Shown: positions 17,308-26,286, counted from the first letter of the stretch. The stretch: 64,000 nucleotides of DNA from CADCWK01 sp964244115 (GCA_964244115.1 CAXTHM010000001.1:69475-133474); one strand, 5' to 3'. Notes: generated by a model from the sequence alone, not told the origin. Numbers and translations: made by a program.

Positions 17308-17766
17308 TCATACCGTTCTTGGCATCAGTTGCCCCTCACGGATGAATCGCCTCACGCGGCTCTCATCAATGCAATGCATCGACAGGAGATTGAACGAGGC
17401 GTTCGAGTCAGCGCCGATGACGGCGGTGATCGGCACAAGCCGGCCAGACAGCGGGTCACTGACGTAGAAGATGACCTCCCACTTCGCCCCCTCCTTGGAT
17501 CGCTCCACGACGCGCAACCACGTCCAGTCTGCGATGAACATCGTGAGATCCAGGTAGATGGCGACATAGCGCAGGTGCTTGGTTCGCTGCTTCTGATCGA
17601 TTGCTGGGCTGACCCGCAGATAGGGCGTGGGCGCCTCGATAAGCCGCTGGAGATCCGCAGGCATCCTCTTGCGCTGTCCAGCCAGTTCCCAACTCAGGAC
17701 CGCTAGCTGCTCGCTCCCAGGGATGGCTGGTTCACTCAACGCCAGGATCCGACGGAGGACTGCCAT
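17308..17766 (-). CDS. Protein of unknown function
   Basis: A 152-residue soluble protein whose start (ATG 17764-17766) lies 35 bp inside the 3' end of the adenosyltransferase gene, so translation is probably linked. The sequence MAVLRRILALSEPAIPGSE is followed by KHLRYVAIYLDLTMFIADWTWLR split by short spacing and by KWEVIFYVSDPLSGRLVPI; the composition is less GC-rich than its neighbours. I do not recognise the family. Because both neighbours are housekeeping-like, a later-acquired gene is plausible. Confidence 0.55.
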   Translation of the reverse strand: MAVLRRILALSEPAIPGSEQLAVLSWELAGQRKRMPADLQRLIEAPTPYLRVSPAIDQKQRTKHLRYVAIYLDLTMFIADWTWLRVVERSKEGAKWEVIFYVSDPLSGRLVPITAVIGADSNASFNLLSMHCIDESRVRRFIREGQLMPRTV

Positions 17767-18316
17767 CCTGACGCGAGGAGTCCTTCGCCAGCCGGAGGGC
17801 GTGGCCGGACTCGCGGTCCTCGAAGCGGGCGAGGATGAAGAGCAGCGACGACAACCGGTTGAGGTAGCGCAGGATCTCCGGGTTGTCGATCCTGCCCGCC
17901 TCCCCCAGCGCGACCGCGAACCGCTCGGCCCGCCGGGCGACCGTCCGGGCGACGTCGAGCGCGGCGCCGGGGATGCTCTCGCCGGGCAGGACGAACTGCG
18001 GCGGCAGCGGCACGTCGGCCGACAAACGGTCAGTCTCGGTCTCCAGCCAGGTCGTCCGGTCGGCGCCGAAGGCACGGCTGTCCGGCCGCAGCTCGGACGT
18101 GTAGGCCAGCTCGGCCATGATCTCGTAGAGGTCGCGCTGGGTATCGATCAGCAGAGCTCGGGTCCGGGCCTGGGTCGCGTGGGCCCGAGCCAGCCCGATG
18201 GCGGCGCTGGCCTCGTCGAGCTCGCCGAGGATCTCGATCCGGGGGTCGGACTTGCCGACCCGCGCCCCCAGCAGATCGGTCGCACCCTGATCGCCCTTGC
18301 CGGTGTAGAGCCGCAT
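17732..18316 (-). CDS. ATP:cob(I)alamin adenosyltransferase, PduO type
   Basis: Adenosylates cob(I)alamin to form coenzyme B12. 194 residues starting at the ATG 18314-18316 with the family opening LYTGKGDQGATDLLGARVGKSD split over the ATP loop (TGKGDxG), then ILGELDEASAAIGLARA and the C-terminal RRAERFAVAL and YLNRLSSLLFILAR motifs. The last 15 residues are not conserved and may result from the junction with the overlapping downstream gene. No B12 riboswitch is seen upstream. Confidence 0.9.
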   Translation of the reverse strand: MRLYTGKGDQGATDLLGARVGKSDPRIEILGELDEASAAIGLARAHATQARTRALLIDTQRDLYEIMAELAYTSELRPDSRAFGADRTTWLETETDRLSADVPLPPQFVLPGESIPGAALDVARTVARRAERFAVALGEAGRIDNPEILRYLNRLSSLLFILARFEDRESGHALRLAKDSSRQDGSPPSDPGVE

Positions 18317-18578
18317 GGGATCTCCTGTCACGGTTGATCGAACTACCGATCAGATCGTCCGAACGATCTGTCCGGACCTCTTGGCCTGCTGTCAGACCAG
18401 GCATACGTACGATATGGGCGAAGTGTACGTGCGGTCGTCGCCGCGTGTTAAGATGACCCGGATATGCCAGCCAGTCATCGCCCCTGGTTGGCCCGGTTTC
18501 GGTCCGTCCGTCACGCTCCCGAGTCGTGCGGGCCGTCGGCTGATGACTGTACGCTCGACAGGGAAAGGACGTATTCGG

Positions 18579-19898
18579 ATGGACCGCTATCTCCGTCGGG
18601 TCCCCGGCGAGCCAGGGTCACTCCGGAAGCTCCCCGACCTCCCGCCGTACCCGTTCGCGCCCGACGACGGCGTCCCCGACGGGGCGCCCCAGGACGCATT
18701 CGACGACGAGCCCGACGATACCGATGACGTCCCTGTCGCAACCCTCGCGCCGGAGCCCGATTTCGCGCCCCTGCGCCGCGGCACGCCCGAGCGCCCACTC
18801 CGCATCGGCGTGATCGGGGTCGGGATGGGTGCGGCGGTCCACATCCCGGCCGTGATGCACATGGCCGAGACGGATCTGATCGCGATCTGCGCCCGCCGGA
18901 CCGGCCGGGCGATCGCCATCGCCGCCCAGTACGAGGTCCCACTGGTGACGACCGACTTCCGCCAGGTCGTCAACGAATCCTCGATCGAGGCCGTCATCAT
19001 CGCGACCCCGCCCCACCTCCACCACCAGATGGTGATCGCCGCGCTGGAGGCCGGCAAGCATGTCCTCTGCGAGACGCCGATGGCGCGGTCGTTGGCCGAA
19101 TCACGGGACATGGCCCGGATGGCCGCCAACGCCAAGGTCGTCGCGATGGTCAACCATCAGCTGCGGTTCGATCCCGTCCGGGCCCGGATCAAGTCGCTGC
19201 TGGACAGCGGCTACATCGGCACGCCGCAGGCCGTGAACCTGACCGTGTTCCGCTCGACGCTCAGCGACCCGTACTCCCGACCCTTCAGTTGGCACAGCCA
19301 GCTGGAGCAGGGCGGCGGGATGCTCGGGGCGATCGGCTCGCACGAGATCGACTCGCTGCGCTGGTGGCTGGGGGACGTCGAGAGCGTCGCCGGGATCGCC
19401 TCGACGATGGTCGACCGCCGGATCACCGCCGACGGCGGCGGGATGGCTCGCGTCGACGCCGATGACAACTTCGCATTCGTCCTCCGGTTCGCCTCCGGGG
19501 CGCTCGGGACCGTCCACGTGACGACGACGTCCGGCGTGGAATCGGGCGAGGAGATCCTGCTGTCCGGCTCCGAGGGGATGCTGATCGCGCAGAGCGGCGG
19601 CACGCTGCTCGGCGCTCGCCGCGGCGAGAGTCAGCTCGTCGAGATCGAGCCGAACGCCGACGACGACACCGACCTGCCGCCTGGCACCCACCCGATGCTG
19701 GCGCCGACCTACCGGCTGATCCAGCGCTGGGTCGCCGCGATCCGGGACGGAGCGGTGTCGCCGTCGCCCTCGTTCCACGACGGGAGCAAGGCGCAGGAGA
19801 TCATGAACGGCGTCCGGCGCTCCGGCCAGCAGGGGCAATGGATCGACACCAGCGGTCGCAAGTTCCAGACGGCCATCCCCCGCCACGTCAGCATCTGA
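18579..19898 (+). CDS. GFO/IDH/MocA-family NAD(P)-dependent oxidoreductase
   Basis: A 439-residue protein. After about 70 acidic, Pro-rich residues of unknown role comes the Rossmann domain: GVIGVGMGAAVHIPA (GxGxxG) near 77, then AVIIATPPHLHHQ and the HVLCETPMARSLAES segment containing the E-T/K-P position where most family members have a catalytic Lys (EKP); here it is ETP, so chemistry may differ. The C-terminal beta-sheet domain carries GGGMLGAIGSHEIDSLRWWLG. The ATG at 18579 follows AAAGGA. It stands alone; the substrate is unknown. Confidence 0.85.
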   Translation: MDRYLRRVPGEPGSLRKLPDLPPYPFAPDDGVPDGAPQDAFDDEPDDTDDVPVATLAPEPDFAPLRRGTPERPLRIGVIGVGMGAAVHIPAVMHMAETDLIAICARRTGRAIAIAAQYEVPLVTTDFRQVVNESSIEAVIIATPPHLHHQMVIAALEAGKHVLCETPMARSLAESRDMARMAANAKVVAMVNHQLRFDPVRARIKSLLDSGYIGTPQAVNLTVFRSTLSDPYSRPFSWHSQLEQGGGMLGAIGSHEIDSLRWWLGDVESVAGIASTMVDRRITADGGGMARVDADDNFAFVLRFASGALGTVHVTTTSGVESGEEILLSGSEGMLIAQSGGTLLGARRGESQLVEIEPNADDDTDLPPGTHPMLAPTYRLIQRWVAAIRDGAVSPSPSFHDGSKAQEIMNGVRRSGQQGQWIDTSGRKFQTAIPRHVSI

Positions 19899-20175
19899 CC
19901 GGTGACTCCGATGCTGGACCGGGCAGGTGTCGCGTCTGGCAGAGCCTGTATCGCTGAAAGCCCGAGAGACCGGGCGCTGAAGCCGCCCGGCAACCCGAAG
20001 ATGGCCGGAATTGAATGGTCGTCGGTCGGCGCGGACCGGAGGCTAAAGCCGTCCGGCTCAGGGATGATTCGCAAATGTGGCGTTGAATCGGCGCCTGTAT
20101 CCGGGTGTAAGGAGCAGGTTTCGTTTCCGGTGTGTGGATAGAAGTTATAGGTAACCGACCTCAATGGCGAGATCG
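19899..20175. other. Palindrome-rich intergenic stretch
   Basis: No gene. It holds two family C palindromes (19970-19990 and a variant at 20036-20056) and the AT-richer leader that precedes repeat A6. Confidence 0.4.
19970..19990 (-). repeat. Family C 20-bp palindromic repeat
   Basis: The minus strand reads CGGGCGGCTTCAGCGCCCGG; a 7-bp stem CCGGGCG/CGCCCGG encloses CTGAAGC. The same 20 bases occur exactly at 51733-51752 in the opposite orientation, and with one change at 46413-46432. A looser copy lies at 20036-20056. Confidence 0.6.
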
Positions 20176-20274
20176 GCTCCCCTCCCTGGGACCCGTTGCA
20201 GCCGAACACCGCTTCAGCGGTGAGAGCGCGACGGGGAGCCGGGGTGGGGTCGGGGGTGGGGACTGCTCCGCCAC
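20176..20274 (+). repeat. Repeat family A, copy A6
   Basis: CTCCCCTCCCTGGGACCCGTTGC, then ACACCGCTTCAGCGGTGAGAGCG and ACGGGGAGCCGGGGTGGGG, ending GGGACTGCTCCGCCAC. Its middle is of the same subtype as A3. Confidence 0.65.
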
Positions 20275-20468
20275 AAGCCAACTCCCGATGAATGCCGCAC
20301 GACTCCGCAACGTTACCCCCCATCAGCACCGGTTCGAACGATGAATCGCTCACGATCGGTCTGATATCGATGGCTCCGGTATGATGCGCCTGTTCACCCT
20401 GATCCGACCTTCCCTCCCCGGTGGTGCAATGCCGCCGGGCGCCGCTGACACCGACCTGGAGTCCACCG

Positions 20469-21599
20469 ATGGCCACCGTCCTCTCCGCCGAGCCCCTGTT
20501 CGTCTCGCCGCTGTCCCCGCTGGACACGCCGGCCCTGATCGTCGACGAGCCGACGATGCAGCGCAACATCGCCGAGATGGCGTCGTTCGCGGCCTCCGCC
20601 AGCGTGACGCTACGGCCCCACATCAAGACGCACAAGACGCCCCAGATCACCCGGCTCCAGATGGCGGCCGGGGCCGTCGGCATCACCTGCGCCAAGCTGG
20701 GCGAGGCCGAGGTGATGGTCGAGCAGGCCGAGGTCAGCGACATCCTGATCGCCTACCCGGTCCTCGGCGCCGCCAAGATCACCCGGCTGCTGGCCCTGAT
20801 GGAGCGGGCGAGGATGATCGTCGCGCTGGACAACCGCGAGGTCGGCGAGGCGATCGGACGGGCCGTCGCCCAGCAGGACCGCGCGATCGACGTCTACGTC
20901 GAAGTCAATACCGGCGGCGACCGGGCCGGGGCGCTCGTCGGCGACGAGGCCGTCGAACTGGCGCTGGACCTGGCCCGGATCGCCGGGCTCCGGGTCGTTG
21001 GGATCATGACCCATGAGGGCCACGCCAACAGCGCCGAACCGGACGCCCTGCGGGAGACCGCCCTGACGGCCGGCCACGCGATGGTCGAGACGGCCGACCG
21101 CCTCCGTAGCCACGGGCTCGACATCCGGACGGTCAGCGTCGGCTCGACCCCGGCCGCGCTCTTCACCCCGACGGTCGCCGGCGTGACCGAGATGCGACCC
21201 GGCACCTACGTCTTCAACGACAACTCCGAGTTCCGCCACGGCCGGGTCAGCCCGGCCACCTGCGCCCTCCGGATCCTCGCGACCGTCGTCAGCCACCCGA
21301 CGGCCGACCGGGCGCTGATCGACTCCGGCTCCAAGACGCTGGCGATGGACCCGAGCCGCAGCCACCCCGGCCACGGCTACATCGTCGGCCACCCGGAGGC
21401 CACGATCACCAAGCTCAGCGAGGAGCACGGCTTCGTCCATGTCCCGGCCGGCACACGGGGCCTCGACATCGGGGATCGGGTGGAGGTCATCCCCAACCAC
21501 GTCTGCCCGACGGTGAACCTGCAGGACGAACTCTTCATCGTCCGCGACGGCGACCTGATCGACCGGTGGCCGGTGGCGGCGCGGGGCAAGGTCAGGTAG
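20469..21599 (+). CDS. D-threonine aldolase / D-serine dehydratase-like PLP enzyme
   Basis: A 376-residue fold-type III PLP enzyme of the DSD1/D-threonine-aldolase family. The PLP lysine lies in RPHIKTHKTP near 50-54. VEVNTGGDRAG and GSTPAALFT bind the cofactor phosphate. The metal-binding His-Cys pair is in VIPNHVCPTVNL near 347-349. The family removes or cleaves beta-hydroxy D-amino acids; which substrate is used here cannot be read from the sequence. ATG at 20469 fits MATVLSAEPL behind GGAG. Monocistronic. Confidence 0.88.
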   Translation: MATVLSAEPLFVSPLSPLDTPALIVDEPTMQRNIAEMASFAASASVTLRPHIKTHKTPQITRLQMAAGAVGITCAKLGEAEVMVEQAEVSDILIAYPVLGAAKITRLLALMERARMIVALDNREVGEAIGRAVAQQDRAIDVYVEVNTGGDRAGALVGDEAVELALDLARIAGLRVVGIMTHEGHANSAEPDALRETALTAGHAMVETADRLRSHGLDIRTVSVGSTPAALFTPTVAGVTEMRPGTYVFNDNSEFRHGRVSPATCALRILATVVSHPTADRALIDSGSKTLAMDPSRSHPGHGYIVGHPEATITKLSEEHGFVHVPAGTRGLDIGDRVEVIPNHVCPTVNLQDELFIVRDGDLIDRWPVAARGKVR

Positions 21600-21845
21600 G
21601 GCGGGGTATTTTGGCTGCGGCGCCTCGTCGCAGGGTCATGGGCTCTCGCTTCGCTGGCCCTGATAGACGCCAGCAGGCGCCATTGCCCCGCAGGGCGATA
21701 ACCGATGGTGCAGACACGCGTGTTCATGGCGACCCAGCTGGTCGCGCACGCGCTCCTGTCCGTCGTAGCGGTGCCGTTCATAGTAGGGGCGATGGCCGCT
21801 GCGGCGGCCTGGCTCGCAAGCGTCGCTCCTGCGACGAACGGCACC
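21600..21845 (+). repeat. Repeat family B, copy B1 with flanking fragments
   Basis: The core at 21786-21817 is identical over 32 bp to 26139-26170. It is preceded by related fragments (CGCAGGGTCATGGGCT, GCCCCGCAGGGCGATA and GGTCGCGCACGCGCTCCTG), giving a rearranged composite. No coding sequence. Confidence 0.65.
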
Positions 21846-21851
21846 CCCTGG

Positions 21852-21897
21852 CACGAAAGAACCCTCTCCATCGGCGGATGGAGAGGGTTCTTTCGTG
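21852..21897. terminator. Perfect 21-bp hairpin after dps
   Basis: Arms 21852-21872 and 21877-21897 are exact complements around GGCG. It begins 17 bp past the stop of the leftward dps gene and therefore forms its transcript end; read on the dps strand the arm starts with CACGAAAGAACC and no T run follows. Confidence 0.8.
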
Positions 21898-21913
21898 AGG
21901 TCGATCAGTCTCG

Positions 21914-22420
21914 CTAGTCCTGGAGGTGCGCCTCGAGGAACCAGAGGTCCATGTCAGTCTGGCGGGAGATGTCGGTGAACAGGTCGGCGCTGTCCTTGTC
22001 CTCGAACTCGTCGGCCACGTCGATCGCCGCCCGGCTGGAGGTGGCGTAGTTGCCCCAGCGCTCGACCAGCGCCGCGACGTGGTCCATCCCGCCGGTGATG
22101 TCGGTCGGGTACTCCGGCAACCGCGACGCGGCGGCGGACATCTTCACCGTCCCGGTCGCGTAGCCACCGATCGCCGTGACGCGCTCGGCGATCAGGTCGA
22201 TCCACTCCTCGACGTGCTCGGCGTGGGCGTCGAACAGCAGATGCAGCTGATAGAAGTCCTTGCCCTTGACGTTCCAGTGCGCCTGCTTGGTCTGGGAGTA
22301 CAGGTCGAGCGAATCGGCGAGCTGCTGGTTGAGCGTCTCGATCAGCCGGGCCTTGGTCGGGTCGGGCAGGCTGTTGTGGTTCGGGAACATCCGCGTCGTC
22401 GCCTTGCTGGCCGTTGCCAT
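21914..22420 (-). CDS. dps: Dps ferritin-like DNA-protection protein
   Basis: A 168-residue dodecameric miniferritin that oxidises and stores iron and shields DNA during starvation or peroxide stress. The intersubunit ferroxidase ligands are present at normal spacing: His48 (AHWNVKG), His60, Asp75 and Glu79 (EEWIDLIAER). The N-terminus has three basic residues, a short DNA-contacting tail. ATG at 22418-22420 with GAGGA upstream. Ends in the 21-bp hairpin. Likely stress-induced, although no operator is recognisable. Confidence 0.95.
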   Translation of the reverse strand: MATASKATTRMFPNHNSLPDPTKARLIETLNQQLADSLDLYSQTKQAHWNVKGKDFYQLHLLFDAHAEHVEEWIDLIAERVTAIGGYATGTVKMSAAASRLPEYPTDITGGMDHVAALVERWGNYATSSRAAIDVADEFEDKDSADLFTDISRQTDMDLWFLEAHLQD

Positions 22421-22847
22421 GAGCGTCCTCTTTCCTGGGTTGGTCGGATGGGATCGTAGCGATGGGTCCACATGGCGCCGCGGCCGGTCGGGCCCCGGCG
22501 GAGCCCGGTCGGGCGCGTACAGGGGGTCGCTGCGCAGGCCCGGTGCCACAGCATCGCCGGCTCGCCGGGCCGGCACGATCCGGGGACGAGCGCCATCGAC
22601 GGTGACGACGGATCGGGCTTGTCACGGGACGAACGATCCGTCGATCCCCGGCCAGATCGGCAAAGCCTGGAAACGGCTGGTGCCAAACCGCTCCTTTCGG
22701 TGCCTGTCAGTCAAATTACCGTCGATCCTCTGGCTGACAGCCGCATCGCATATTGCCGTGTACGGTCATCTGGGCAGTCGGCTCATCCTCACGCATACTC
22801 GACCCACGCCGAATGTGCGTTGAAGCGGTTCCGCGGCGGGAGCAACC
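22421..22847. other. Divergent intergenic region between dps and the 129-residue gene
   Basis: 427 bp with no gene. It should hold the dps promoter and that of the rightward gene. The last 150 bp are somewhat AT-richer; no clear operator is seen. Confidence 0.3.
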
Positions 22848-23237
22848 ATGTCCATGGCGCCTGAGCCGAGCGTTGCAGCCCGGCTCGACCGTGCCCCGAC
22901 ACTGACGCCGGGGAGCTGGGCCAGCTATCGCGACCGGATGATCACGGCCGGACAGATGACGGCGCCGGTCCGATGGGCCGGTCTCGCCACGGCCCTGGAG
23001 CGGGTACCCGGCGTCTTCATCGTGGCGGACCGTTTCGGCGACGGCGAGCAGGTCCTCGATATCGGCCATGCCCGTGACCTGCGCGCCCATTTCGCCGACA
23101 CCCACCGGATCGCCGGCTGGCACAAACGGACCTTCGGCGAGGTCGTGATCTACACCATCCCCACCCTGGCCGTCATGGATCGCGTCCGCTCCCCGTCTCC
23201 CGACCCGGCCGGCTCACTCGAGCACCTCTCGGAGTAA
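22848..23237 (+). CDS. Unknown 129-residue protein, possibly GIY-YIG-like
   Basis: Starts at an ATG behind GGGAG. Residues about 50-110 read GVFIVADRFGDGEQVLDIG, ARDLRAHFADTH and VVIYTIPT, a layout reminiscent of the GIY-YIG fold (GVYxI...VLYIG....L..R...H). The diagnostic GIY and YIG tyrosines and the catalytic Arg/Glu pair are not clearly present, so any nuclease activity is doubtful. No partner gene. Confidence 0.5.
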   Translation: MSMAPEPSVAARLDRAPTLTPGSWASYRDRMITAGQMTAPVRWAGLATALERVPGVFIVADRFGDGEQVLDIGHARDLRAHFADTHRIAGWHKRTFGEVVIYTIPTLAVMDRVRSPSPDPAGSLEHLSE

Positions 23238-23526
23238 CCACTCCCTGGCCGCAGTCGCCGGCCTACCCCCTCCCGATCATCGTGCGTTCCAGCCGGTCCG
23301 TCCCCCACCGATCGGCTCGTGGTGATACGTCGGCGCCGTGCGCGGTGTACCGGGATCTCCCGACTGTGTCGGGCCGGCACGGTCGGCGCCCGATCGATTA
23401 TTATGAAGTCGTTAAGATCACCCCGATCGACCCGGACCCCGTTCGCTCCGACCCACCCGCGGTTGGGGCGTTCATCGTCCGGGAGGGTCGGGGCGTACCG
23501 TCGATTGGGATCTCGTCGTCCGGGGG

Positions 23527-24803
23527 ATGGGTATGGTCATGGAAGAAGTGATCCCGACGGTGACGACGCTCTCGATCGGACCTCGGGCGGCCGTGTCGGT
23601 CAACCTGCTCGAAGCCGTCCGGGACGCCTGGGACCTCGGCACCATCGTCGACATGGCCGGTCTGGGCGACGTCGGTGGGACCTACAATCTGAACGTGCGT
23701 CTCCAGACGGATCGCGGCGACGTCGTCATGCGGGTCTACCGGCCCTGGGTCGAGCCGGAACGGCTGATCGCCGTCCAGGCGCTGCGCGAGGCGCTCTGGC
23801 AGGCCGGGGTTCCCGTGATCACGCCACTGGTCCGGCCGGACGGCTCGACCACGCTGACCTGGGGGGACCGCCAGATCGAGGTCGAGCCGTGGGTCTCCAG
23901 CGATGGCGGTGCCGATAGCTGGGAGCGCTACCAGGCGGCGGCGATCGACCTCGGCCGGCTCCACGTCGCGCTGCGTCAGGTCCCATTCGGGCGCCGGCAC
24001 CCGGAAATCCGGGTCGTCGCGCGTGTTGTCGGCGAGCTCGGACAGGGCGGCGGCCTCGAGGCGCAGGTCGATCTCGACCGCGACCGAGCGGGCGAGCGTT
24101 TCCACGATCTCGAGCGGCTTCAGCCGGCGCGCCTCCGGGAGGGTGCGCTCNNNNNNNNNNCGTCGCGCTGCGTCAGGTCGAGTTGCCGGTCCCGTTCGCG
24201 CCGGCTCCCGTCAGCAACGTCCTGAGCGAGACGACGTTCGACGAGTGGCTGTCCCGCACGCGTCACCAGATCGCGAGCGTCCCGGCCAACCTCCACAGCT
24301 TTGCCGCCCTGCACGCCTGCGACGAGGCGGAGCGCCTGCGCGGGCTCATCGAGGCGATCCCGCGGGAGTCGGCGCCCTTCGTCCAGTTGACGCACGGCGA
24401 CTTCGCCCACGAGAACGTGCGCTTCTTCGGGTCCGCGCCGGTCGCGATCCTGGACTTCGACTTCGCGGACTACCGCGACCGGCTCTCGGACATCGCCTAC
24501 ATCAGCTACTGGATGTTCGAGCACCTCCAGTGGGACCAGCACGCCGCCATCCGGGACTGGCGCCAGGTCGGCGGCATCATCCGGGGCTTCGGCACGACGT
24601 CCGGGATGCCGCTCACCCAGGCGGAGATCCGGCGGCTGCCGCTGATGATGGCGACCATCCCGCTGAACTGGGTGGCCGAGGCCTGGCTGATGGACGACCC
24701 CGTCGCGGCGGTCGGCATCGTCTCGCCGCAGCTGACGACATCGGCCTGGATGATCGCGAACCACGCCGACCTGTCGGCGATGTGGGCTGCCGACCAGCCC
24801 TGA
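23527..24803 (+). CDS. APH-family phosphotransferase, disrupted in the assembly
   Basis: An aminoglycoside-phosphotransferase-type kinase, paralogous to the next gene. Before the defect it reads GDVGGTYNLNVRLQTDRGDVVMRVYRPW in pieces (nucleotide-binding lobe), after it QLTHGDFAHENVRFF (catalytic HGDxxxxN) and AILDFDFADYRD (metal-binding DFD). Bases 23983-24150 plus ten N do not belong: 19 bp (CGTCGCGCTGCGTCAGGTC) occur on both sides and the material between resembles a ubiB gene on the other strand. Removing one repeat and the insert restores a continuous protein of about 360 residues (VALRQVELPVPFAPAPVSN). ATGs at 23533 and 23539 are alternative starts. Substrate unknown. Confidence 0.8.
23983..24150 (-). 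other. Chimeric fragment of a ubiB-like kinase gene (probable misassembly)
   Basis: The minus strand reads without a stop as a UbiB/ABC1 kinase segment (LKPLEIVETLARSV, EIDLRLEAAALSELADNTR, DDPDFRVPAPEWDLTQRD). It is wedged inside a phosphotransferase gene, joins at a 19-bp repeat on the left and ten N on the right, and lacks any start or end. The wording is closest to alphaproteobacterial UbiB, which suggests sequence from another organism. Confidence 0.75.
24151..24160. other. Assembly gap (10 N) at the chimeric junction
   Basis: The N run is followed by the second copy of CGTCGCGCTGCGTCAGGTC (24161-24179), which is where the phosphotransferase sequence resumes. Confidence 0.9.
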
Positions 24804-24854
24804 TCGTTCCATACGGATCGGCAGGTTCGCCCACGGCCGTGGCAGGATGACGCC

Positions 24855-25979
24855 ATGCATGATCCTGCCGATCGTTCAGCCGTCTCCCCGCTCGGTCCAC
24901 GGGCCACCAGTTCCACTCGGCTGATCTCAGCGGCGCGGTCAGCCTGGGGCCTGGGCGAGGTTACCGGAACCGGCGACCTCGGTGGGACCTACAACCTCAA
25001 TCTCCGGCTCTCGATCGATCATAGCGACGTCGTCCTCCGGGTCTACCGGCCGTGGGTCTCCCCGGAACGGCTGGCCGCGACCCAGGCGCTCCGGGCGGCG
25101 CTCCACCGCCGGGGACTACCGGCCCTGCCGCCCATCCCGACCGCGTCCGGGGCGATGGCGATCACCGTCGATGACCGGCTCGTCGAGCTCGAGGCGTGGC
25201 GGCCGGACGACGGCGGGACGACCACCCTCGATCGGCTCCTCGCCGCCGCTGACTTGCTCGGGCGCCTGCACGACGGGCTCCGGGCGATCACGCCGGACGT
25301 CCCGTTCGTCGCCGCCCCGGTCAGCAATGACCTCTCACCGGCCGTCTTCGCCGACTGGCTGGCCCGGACCCGGGGAGCCGTCGGTTCGGCCCCCCGGACG
25401 GAGCCGTCCAGGCTGGCGCTCTGGGCGACGAACGAGGCGGCGGCGATCGCGGAGTCGGCTCGGGCCATCCCACGCGGCTCGCGCCCACGCCAGCTCGTCC
25501 ATGGCGACTACGGGCATGAGAACGTCCGCTTCACCGGGTCGGTTGCCACGGCCATCGTGGACTTCGATTTCGTCGAGGTGGGCGAGCGGATTGCCGACGT
25601 CGCCGACCTCGCCTTCAGTCCCCACTGGATGACCGAGTTCGGACAACTCGACCGATCACCGGCCGACCGCGACGGGGACATCGTCCCCGAGCTCATCCGG
25701 CGCTACGACGCGGCCACTGATCGGCCCCTCTCGGATGCCGAGGTCGCGGCCCTGCCCCTCGCGATGGCGGCCATCCCGCTGAACTGGATCGCCGCGTCGT
25801 GGCTGCTGGAGGACCCGGTCGCGGCGGTCGCCCTCGTCGCCCCGGAGCTGCCGACGGCGGCGTGGCTGGTCGCGAATCGTCGCGAACTGGCCACGGTATG
25901 GATGGCTCATCGTGCCCGGCGCGGAGGCCCGTCGCAGGGGCGACCCTTGCGGTCGTCCGGCCGCCACAGCGGCCCGTAA
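24855..25979 (+). CDS. APH-family phosphotransferase, tandem paralogue
   Basis: 374 residues, homologous to the preceding gene along its length: GDLGGTYNLNLRLS, the catalytic loop VHGDYGHENVRF near 216-227 and the metal site AIVDFDFVEVGER near 235. The C-terminal lobe is alpha-helical (MAAIPLNWIAASWLLEDPVAAVAL split, shared with the paralogue). The last 20 or so residues (HRARRGGPSQGRPLRSS onward) are absent from the neighbour and are encoded by a family B-like repeat that supplies the stop codon. Small-molecule or sugar kinase; substrate unknown. ATG 24855 behind AGGA. Confidence 0.82.
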   Translation: MHDPADRSAVSPLGPRATSSTRLISAARSAWGLGEVTGTGDLGGTYNLNLRLSIDHSDVVLRVYRPWVSPERLAATQALRAALHRRGLPALPPIPTASGAMAITVDDRLVELEAWRPDDGGTTTLDRLLAAADLLGRLHDGLRAITPDVPFVAAPVSNDLSPAVFADWLARTRGAVGSAPRTEPSRLALWATNEAAAIAESARAIPRGSRPRQLVHGDYGHENVRFTGSVATAIVDFDFVEVGERIADVADLAFSPHWMTEFGQLDRSPADRDGDIVPELIRRYDAATDRPLSDAEVAALPLAMAAIPLNWIAASWLLEDPVAAVALVAPELPTAAWLVANRRELATVWMAHRARRGGPSQGRPLRSSGRHSGP

Positions 25980-25990
25980 CGTAGGGTCAT
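25925..25990 (-). repeat. Family B-like repeat overlapping the 3' end of a gene
   Basis: GCAGGGGCGACCCTTGCGGT, CCGGCCGCCACAGCGGCC and CGTAGGGTCATGGGCTT match parts of the family B composite at 21.6 kb and 10.0 kb. Its first 55 bp are translated as the tail of the phosphotransferase. Confidence 0.5.
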
Positions 25991-26130
25991 GGGCTTGCCC
26001 TGACCGTCTGCCGCGGCGGTCTTCGCCGTCAGGCGAGACCGCGGCAACCGCATCAACCCGGTGATCGGTCAGCGCCATGTCTGTAACACCGTGGGGCACA
26101 GCGAACATGGCTGAACCCCACACACCGTTT

Positions 26131-26200
26131 CGCCCTGCGGGGCGATGGCCGCTGCGGCGGCCTGGCTCGCCAGCGAAGCGAGAGCAAGCCCCTACGACGA
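26131..26200 (+). repeat. Repeat family B, copy B2
   Basis: CGCCCTGCGGGGCGATGGCC opens the unit; the core 26139-26170 is identical over 32 bp to B1. It ends AGCGAGAGCAAGCCCCTACG. It is followed at about 26240-26285 by a short arm of family A (CCCCTCTCCATCCGCGGATGG then GGAGGGGCCGGGGTGGGG), so the two families adjoin. Confidence 0.7.
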
Positions 26201-26286
26201 ACAGCGCTCCCGCGACTGGCAGGAGCGCTTGCGCGACCAGCATGGAACCCCTCTCCATCCGCGGATGGGGAGGGGCCGGGGTGGGG

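Noticed and set aside
23401..24105. Minus-strand frame starting with a UbiB-like sequence, considered as a real gene.
   Set aside because: Only 180 bp match UbiB, the frame then runs opposite the phosphotransferase, and the segment is bounded by a repeat and an N run.
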